Source: Pyrus communis
Taxonomy: Eukaryota > Streptophyta > Magnoliopsida > Rosales > Rosaceae
Direction of reading: 5' to 3'
Assembly (NCBI RefSeq): GCF_963583255.1
Contig: NC_084815.1
Span: 13,377,724 to 13,441,723, forward strand
DNA: 64,000 nucleotides
In this document: piece by piece, positions 57,745-64,000 of the stretch
Layout of the letters: every line of letters starts with the position of its first letter
Position numbering within the stretch: the first letter of the stretch is position 1
Made by a program: the position numbers and the translations under genes
The notes under the pieces: generated by a model
What the model was told of the DNA's origin: nothing
Seen by the model: the letters and a program-made list of their open reading frames with translations, nothing else
Database searches by the model: none

Positions 57745-59387
57745 CTATACTTTTCCTTGTACAGATGTTGTGAATATTGTTAATTTTAGTTCTACTTCTT
57801 GGTTGTATTTCCTGGCATCTCCCTAAAGTCTACCGTCGCGCGTTGATCTTGGACGTATGTCAAATTGAGGTGTGGCATGCAGGGTTGGCCTTGGCCTAGT
57901 GCCAGCAGGGCGACCGTCCACGGCCTCAAAAAATTGGGGCATCAAAATTATTAGGGTAGTGTATTCATATATGTTTCTGTAAGCGTCTAAATTAAAAAAA
58001 AAAATTGGTTAATTCATCAAGTAGGTCAGCTAGAGGTGTTGGTTCCGTTGTTCCTCAATAACATGAGGGCCCATGTTCAAACTAGGGATGGGCAACAGTT
58101 ATGACGGGCGGGTAACTGCGGTTATTTACCCATAACCGTTTATGTTTATACCCGTATAGCCGTTTACCTATTAGGTAATTGCATAAATGGTTATACCCAT
58201 ATCCATAACCGTTTATAAACGGTTAACCATACCCATAACCGTGTACCCATTCAACCATAACCGTTTACCCATTTAATCATAACCATTTACCCATTTTTGA
58301 ACTCGTTTATCTTTTTTTTTTTACCCATTTACCCCTTTTTTCATCCTTCTACATGTTTTTATTTTTTTTATTTTTTTTTAACAACTTGAAAATCACAAAA
58401 GAAAAATTTGTCATAATTTTCGTTTTCTGACAATTAAACACCGTTATAGGTATATTTGAGCATGCATTTCCCTATTTTAATCATTTAAGTCCTCATACAA
58501 TTTCAATAATTGAAATAATAGTTTACGAACGATATTTTTTTGCTACACCCAAGCAAGTCTTTAATTATAATCTATATGATTACAAAGTAAAGCTTCAAAA
58601 AATAGAAAGTAGTTATTATCTTGAATACTAGATGATTCAAAGCTCCAAAATATTTCGATGGATAACCGCTATAACTAGACTTGGCAATTTATTACACGAC
58701 CCGTTAACACGACACGTAAACGACACGAAAATAACGGGTTTCGGGTCAACACGATAACTAATCGGATCATTATCGGGTCACACGATAATAACCCGTTAAT
58801 AACGGGTCCTTAACAGGTTTACACGAGAGTGACACGCGGGTAACCTGTTTCGACACGATAAGAAAAATGCTATTTTGATGATTTTAATTTTTTAAACTAC
58901 TAAAAAAAACTTACTATAAAATGCAATAGATATAATGAATATGTATATATTGTTTATTAATTATTATTCTATATAAATTTTAAATTTTAAGTTTTATTTA
59001 TTTATTTATTTTTATAGTATATTATAGGCAAAGATTGAGATTAAAAATCATAAAACACATTAAAAATAAAAATATCAAGTAATTTAAAAATACCAAAAAC
59101 ATAAAATTATAATAATTAATTTCCCGCCTAATATTTCAAGAGTTTCATCCATTTCCCACCTAATGTTTGGGAAATTTTGCAACCTATATCCATCCATTTC
59201 CCGCCTAATGTTTAACCCAAAGACAGCTTTTTTTTTTATATCTCTTATAACATTTAAACTTGAATAAAAATAAAATACGTAATAAAAAACATAAATGTAA
59301 TTTTATTATTAAATATCATCACATACTAATTGAAACATAGTCTAATTAACACTTAAAATATATAAATAATTAATATATTTATTCCAA

Positions 59388-59520
59388 GTCATCAAAACGA
59401 TAAGATTCACTAACACTTAAAGTTTATTTATACTTTCATTAAGTATAACATCAATGCGTATCCCATCAAAATGATGAAAGTATGAATAAACTCTTAAGTG
59501 TTAGTGAATTTATCGTTTTG
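59388..59520. repeat. Inverted repeat at the left edge of the tandem array
   Basis: CGATAAGATTCACTAACACTTAAAG (59398 on; shown as 20+5 only to mark the site: CGATAAGATTCACTAACACT) is the inverted counterpart of AGTGTTAGTGAATTTATCG at 59497 on. The two arms could form a hairpin with a short loop around 59450-59470. Confidence 0.75.
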
Positions 59521-61204
59521 ACGGGATACGTATCCTACAAAACTAATTTCAACAATCCAACCGTCAAACTTGTTTATACATGCTTCGAGATCGCATACTC
59601 CAAAAATTGCAAAAAACAAACATTCAGAGATGAAGTAATGAGACAAAACTTTTCAACGATTATAAACTAAAAATCACGATTTAACGGTTATTTTAACTCC
59701 GATTTTGATGATTTTTTACAGCTACACTCCTTGACCTTATATGAATACAATGAATGAATTTGATCTTCAATTTAAAATATTTACACTAGTGGATACCACA
59801 AATCTTATGTTATACTTAATGAAAGTATAAATAAACTCTTAAGTGTTAGTTAATGTATCGTTTTGATGGGATACGCATCCTATTAAACTAATTTCAATGA
59901 TCCAACCGTCAAACTTGTTTATACATGTTTCGAGATCACATACACCAAAAATTGCAAAAAACAAACATTCAGAGATCAAGTAACGAGACAAAACTTTTTG
60001 ACGGTTATAAATGAAAAATCACGATTTAACAGTTATTTTAACTTTGATTTTGATGATTTTTTACAGCTACACTCCTTGACCTTATATAAATACAATGAAT
60101 GAATTCGATCTTCAATTTAAAATATTTACACTAGTGGATACCACAAAATCTTATGTTATACTTGATGAAAGTGTAAATAAACTTTAAGTGTTAGTGAATT
60201 TATCGTTTTGATGGGATATGCAGCTTAGAAACTAATTTCAACGATCCAGCCGTCAAACTTGTTTATATATGCTTCGAGATCGCATACGCCAAAAATTGCA
60301 AAAAACAAACATTCAGAGATCAAGTAATAAGACAAAACTTTTCGACGGTTATAAACGAAAAATCACGATTTAACGGTTATTTTAACTCCGATTTTGATGA
60401 TTTTTTACAGCTACACTCCTTGACCCTAAACAAATACAATGAATGAATTCAATATTCTATTTAAAATATTTACACTAGTAGATACCACAAAATCTTATGT
60501 TATACTTGATGAAAGTATAAATAAACTCTTAAGTGTTAGTGAATCTATTGTTTTGATGGGATACGCATCCTACGAAACTAATTTCAATGATCCAACCGTC
60601 AAACTTGTTTATATATGCTTCGAGATCGCATACGCCAAAAATTGCAAAAAAAAAAAAACCATTCAGAGATCAAGTAATGAGACAAAACTTTTCGACGGTT
60701 ATAAATGAAAAATTACGATTTAACGGTTATTTTAACTCTGATTTTGATGATTTTTTACAGCTACACTCCTTGACCCTAAATGAATACAATGAATGAATTC
60801 GATCTTCAATTTAAAATATTTACACTAGTGGATACCACAAAATCTTATGTTATACTTGATGAAAGTATAAATAAACTCTAAGTGTTAGTGAATCTATCGT
60901 TTTGATGGGATACGCATCCTACGAAACTAATTTCAACGATCCAACTGTCAAACTTGTTTATATATGCTTCGAGATCGCATATACCAAAAATTGCAAACAA
61001 ACAAATATTCAGAGATCAAGTAATAAGACAAAGTTTTTCGACGGTTATAAACGAAAAATTACGATTTAACGGTTATTTTAACTCCGATTTTGATGATTTT
61101 TTACAGCTACACTCATTGACTTTATATGAATACAATGAATGAATTCGATCTTCAATTTAAAATATTTACACTAGTGGATACCATAAAATCTTATGTTATA
61201 CTTG
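59474..61204 (+). repeat. Five tandem units of about 346 bp
   Basis: Unit starts (ATGAAAGT-type) fall at 59474, 59819, 60165, 60509 and 60859, with a sixth start at 61205 where the array breaks off; spacings are 345, 346, 344, 350 and 346 bp. Short ORFs inside are near-copies of one another and follow the repeat, so they are not evidence of a protein. Confidence 0.95.
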
Positions 61205-62914
61205 ATGAAAGTATAAATAAGTGTAGATTTTTAAAACTCTCCAAATCTCATGAACAATGTTATTTATTTGAGTGAAAAATTAATAATAATAAGTGTGAAA
61301 AATGTAATCACTCGTAATGAAAAGCTTTACAACTTTCATTAAGGGATCAACTCCGAAATTTAGTATGTATATACTAATTTAGTATTATGTTTTACATTTT
61401 TTTTGGGTCAAATTATGTTTTTCTTTTCATTTTTATTGATTTAAAATATAATTTTCTTAACGGGTAACAGGTCGGGTCATATTACCTGATAATATTAACG
61501 GGTTGATTTCGGGTCGGGTCATATTACCCGTTTACTTTAACAGGTATTACACGACACGACCCGTTAAGCTATCGGGTATGACACGAAAACGACACGAACA
61601 CGAGAAATACGACACGAATGTCAGGTCTAGCTATAACCGCCACCTCCAAGCTTTGGAAGATTGGTTAGTACTCCCTTATAAGCATTTTCAAAAGTTGAAA
61701 CATGATTCGTAAACACACAATAACCATTTCATTCTCTGTTCCTAATAGCATCAATGGCAATTGAAACATGATTAAAGAAAACCATAAACCAATTCATTTC
61801 ATTAGTCCAAAAACACAATAATCATGTGCGCACCGATTATTTTGTAAATGGATACCCGTTATACTCGTTATAACCGCGGAAAATTCAAAGCTTCAAAATT
61901 TTACATATATTAAATTAAATGGGTAAATCGATGCCCGTTATAATCGCGGGTAATACCCATAACCGATGGATACCTCGTTATAACCATAGATAATACCCAT
62001 AACCGTCCATTTAAATTTCACGGATAAACAGTTATACCCATAACCGTTTGTTCGTTTAAACGGTTACCCATAACCGTAATGTAAACTTTAAATGGGCGGG
62101 TAACTGTGATTACCCAAACCCATGGGTATTTTGACCATCCCTGGTTCAAACTGTTATCAGTACCTTTTTCTTTCTTTTTTTACTTATTTTTGTTTGATTG
62201 TGAATTTCTTTTATATACTTATATCAAAACTTGGTTAGCTCTACAAGAGGGTGCACTAGAGGCGCTGGTGCCGCCGTTTTTTGGTATTTATGAGGTCCCT
62301 GGTTCAAATCAATCTTACGCCATTTTCTTTCTATTTTTTACTAATTTTCGTTTGATTGTTAATTTCTTTTACCTTTGTTATAATTACTAAAATTTGGTTA
62401 ATTCATTCAGAAGGCTAACTAGAGGCGCATATTTTTTATATCCATTCCAATTCAAATTTAACTTTCAACAAAATAATGTATGTATGTCTTTACCAATTTA
62501 ATTTGGCAATCACAAAGATTATTCAGAAAATGAGCTCACTTTCACGCAGTTGCAAATATTTGAACTTTCACTTCTACCAAATCTACAAGGTTTTTGCTCA
62601 GAAAATTGCATTGTTAAAGTCTCGTGCTTAGACACTTGAGACGTCAAGTATTGCTTGATAGACTAGTATTTTTACCATATGACAATCTTCTTTTCTTTAT
62701 GATCACTTTTACAATGTAACTTTGTTTTTCTATATATGACGAACTTATTATCCTACAAAGAAAAATACTTATTCAAATTATTGAAAATTCAAATACCTTA
62801 GAAAAAAATCACATGAAAAACATAATTTTTTTTTGTGTGTATTGTAGGTTTGTGGGCCCCATTTTTATTTTTTCCCAAGGCCTCCAAAATGTTTAGACCG
62901 GCCCTGATAGCATG

Positions 62915-63145
62915 AGGTATGACTCTACAATGAAAAAACTCATGTAACAAACGTTGAAAACTATGAAACTTCAGGAAAATAAATTTAAATTAACTCTTTA
63001 TTTTAATTTTTTTTGGTTACATAATTTACTATAAGAAATTAATTTTGTAGAAATTATACCGCGTTACTATTAAGCTAGTCCATTCAGTGCGTCACTGTTA
63101 AGCTAAGCTAAGCTAAGCTAGTCCCCCGATTAAACCCGACACCTC
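62915..63145. other. Upstream region of the DEAD-box gene
   Basis: AT-rich DNA followed by promoter-proximal sequence with an AAGCT pentamer repeat at 63099-63120. No other gene. Confidence 0.5.
63099..63120 (+). repeat. (AAGCT)n short tandem repeat
   Basis: Four consecutive TAAGC/AAGCT units just 5' of the DEAD-box TATA box. Confidence 0.8.
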
Positions 63146-63151
63146 TATAAA
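63146..63151 (+). promoter_or_regulatory. Probable TATA box of the DEAD-box helicase gene
   Basis: TATAAA in context CACCTCTATAAACCTCG, 86 bp upstream of the ATG. A CT-rich tract (63181-63197) lies in the presumed 5' UTR, common in plant housekeeping genes. Confidence 0.6.
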
Positions 63152-63236
63152 CCTCGCGGAGTGGAACACATGCCTCCAACTTTCTCTCTCTCTCTCGACT
63201 CGACCGATCCATAAGATCTCTCTTTAATCTCACGAA

Positions 63237-63948
63237 ATGGCTGAGACCGCCGCCCCCGCCTCTGTCACATCGACCGTAGAACCCGCGGCGCCATCAGGAA
63301 ACAAGTCCTCTCTCGAGGCTCCGGCGGAGAAGCCTGAGAAGCGGGAGACAAAACGATGGGCCGACGAAGAGGACGACCCTCCGGAGGAGCCCGAGAAGAA
63401 AGACGACGCTCCGGCGCCGTCTACTTCGGACCCGGAGGTAAACCTTGCCGAATTGAAGATTACCGAGAACAAGTTCCTCGACGACCCCGAAGACTCCAAT
63501 ATCAGTGCCGTACGATCTCCCTTTCTCTCTCTCTGTATATATATATATTTGAAATCTTCAATTCTTAGTGTCAATTAGGGTTTTTGACGCAAAGTTAGTA
63601 GGGCTAAGATTATTTGTTGATTTTATTCATAATTGGGGATTGAATTTGACTTAGGTTATGGCCGGTGACACGCCGTACACGTCGGCGAGTAGTTTCGAGG
63701 ATCTGAATCTGTCGCCGGATGTACTGAAGGGCTTGTATGTTGAGATGCAATTCAAAAAGCCGAGCAAAATCCAGGCAATCACTTTGCCAATGATTTTGAC
63801 CCCGCCCTACAAAGATCTTATTGCTCAGGCGCATAATGGTTCGGGCAAAACCACTTGTTTCGTGCTTGGGATGCTCAGCCGTATCGATCCCAATATCAAA
63901 GCTCCTCAGGCGCTCTGCATTTGCCCCACCAGAGAGTTGGCCATTCAG
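63237..63948 (+). CDS. DEAD-box ATP-dependent RNA helicase, RH38/LOS4 type, 5' two exons
   Basis: ATP-dependent RNA helicase of the DDX19/Dbp5 class, acting in mRNA export and RNP remodelling, by family knowledge. Exon 1 is 63237-63509 and exon 2 is 63655-63948; both are whole codons (91 and 98) and the gene runs past the right edge. Residues 1-90 form an acidic, Ala/Pro/Glu-rich tail (ETKRWADEEDDPPEEPEKKD), then LAELKITENKFLDDPEDSNI. Exon 2 holds SFEDLNLSPDVLKGLYVEM, the Q-motif region KPSKIQAITLPMIL, motif I AHNGSGKTTCFVLGMLS and motif Ia CICPTRELAIQ. DEAD and later motifs lie beyond the window. No damage seen. The ATG is the first after the TATA box. Confidence 0.93.
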
Positions 63949-64000
63949 GTCAAGTTTCGTTCTTTGCTTTGATTCTTGCTCCATTTTGTTTTCGTTTTTT

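Larger units (their letters stand above)
54190..57879 (+). mobile_element. LTR-like block related to the 2.7-kb LTR family
   Basis: Shares ordered motifs with the LTR at 39902-43750: GTAATTTGGAGTTATA-type sequence after GTGCAAACG; the GACCGTTGGATCGTGATC, GGAAATCCGATATACGGATC and ACATAGGGTTGTGGACCCCA blocks (55550-55675); and GACTTTTGGTCAATGCG. It is interrupted by the hAT-like element at 56803-57744 and, at the right, by the hAT stack at 57880. True termini not identified; probably a diverged or truncated LTR. Confidence 0.55.
58676..61629. mobile_element. Inner hAT-like element with tandem array
   Basis: Starts TAGACTTGGCAATTT; the right end read inverted is TAGACCTGACATTCG. Perfect 8-bp TSD GCTATAAC (58668-58675 and 61630-61637). 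Ends are rich in ACGACACG and ACCCGTTAA/TTAACGGGT motifs. The interior is mostly a five-unit tandem array (59474-61204). No transposase-like protein. Confidence 0.88.
58083..62143. mobile_element. Middle hAT-like element of the nest
   Basis: Starts TAGGGATGGGCAAC; the right end read inverted is CAGGGATGGTCAAAAT. Perfect 8-bp TSD GTTCAAAC (58075-58082 and 62144-62151). Subterminal DNA is packed with CCCATAACCGTTTA-type repeats in both orientations, typical of hAT transposase-binding ends. Without the inner element it is about 1.1 kb. No ORF of note. Confidence 0.88.
57880..62906. mobile_element. Outer hAT-like element of a three-level nest
   Basis: Begins CAGGGTTGGCCTTGGCC; the right end read inverted is CAGGGCCGGTCTAAAC. 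The flanks GTGGCATG (57872-57879) and ATAGCATG (62907-62914) match 6 of 8, fitting an aged hAT TSD. Its own sequence, apart from the nested elements, is about 960 bp. It includes two diverged copies of a CTAGAGG(C/T)G(C/T)TGGT...GTTCAAA segment (58031-58082 and 62256-62309). No transposase. Confidence 0.7.

Noticed and set aside
60439..61142. Several similar plus-strand ORFs of 62-89 codons
   Set aside because: They are the same frame of successive 346-bp tandem units and change with the repeat; no start context or domain.
1..64000. CRISPR array, bacterial operon, phage or tRNA/rRNA gene
   Set aside because: No spaced identical direct repeats, no prokaryotic gene layout, and no cloverleaf-supporting tRNA sequence; box A/B motifs found belong to SINEs.

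Overview
The window looks like a nuclear stretch of a woody eudicot chromosome, most plausibly Rosaceae (apple/pear group). That is an inference from intron-rich plant gene families, AT-rich intergenic DNA, a Cassandra-type TRIM with 5S-rRNA-like LTRs, and LTR/SINE/hAT families of the sort seen in that group; the sequence alone does not prove a species.

Host genes. Five host loci are recognisable. (1) A poly(A)-binding protein gene on the minus strand (exons between 2500 and 297, running off the left edge). (2) A complete 10-exon A1-family aspartic protease gene on the minus strand (19802 to 15424; all exon phases agree and give 495 residues). (3) A decayed replication protein A large-subunit-like locus on the plus strand (about 37915-45062). 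(4) A cytochrome P450 pseudogene on the plus strand (45789-52196). (5) The first two coding exons of a DEAD-box RNA helicase of the LOS4/RH38 type on the plus strand (63237-63948, continuing beyond the right edge).

Mobile DNA. Everything else is mostly transposons, many with target-site duplications (TSDs) that can be read directly. From left to right: an antisense SINE (2886-3067), a Tourist-like MITE (3193-3540), a sense SINE (4457-4624), a dead Ty1/copia element with both LTRs (5177-13656) carrying a nested solo LTR (11030-12500), a GC-rich island (about 21560-22240), a copia-type relic (about 24900-30430) with an antisense coiled-coil ORF, and a PIF/Harbinger relic with convergent ORF1 and transposase (about 31500-34030). 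Two copies of one 2.7-kb LTR family lie in opposite orientation around the first RPA-like exons (35023-37681 minus; 39902-43750 plus). The second sits in an RPA intron and is itself interrupted by another solo LTR (41064-42191).

The P450 exon 1 is split by a copia element (46329-49717). The 3' LTR of that element contains an inverted, reordered copy of P450 exon, LTR and P450 intron sequence. The P450 intron carries a Cassandra-like TRIM whose two LTRs abut (50718-51308). The inverted copy preserves the empty site, so the order of events can be read. Further right are a long-inverted-repeat element (about 52925-54185), an LTR-like block (about 54190-57879) with a hAT-like insert (56803-57744), and a Russian-doll stack of three hAT-like elements (57880-62906, 58083-62143, 58676-61629). 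The innermost carries five tandem copies of a unit of about 346 bp.

The intact genes serve general cell biology: mRNA 3'-end binding and translation (PABP), secretory-pathway proteolysis (aspartic protease) and RNA remodelling or export (DEAD-box helicase). They show no sign of acting as a cluster. The most informative content is the nested insertion history, not a new enzymatic system; I did not find convincing evidence of one.
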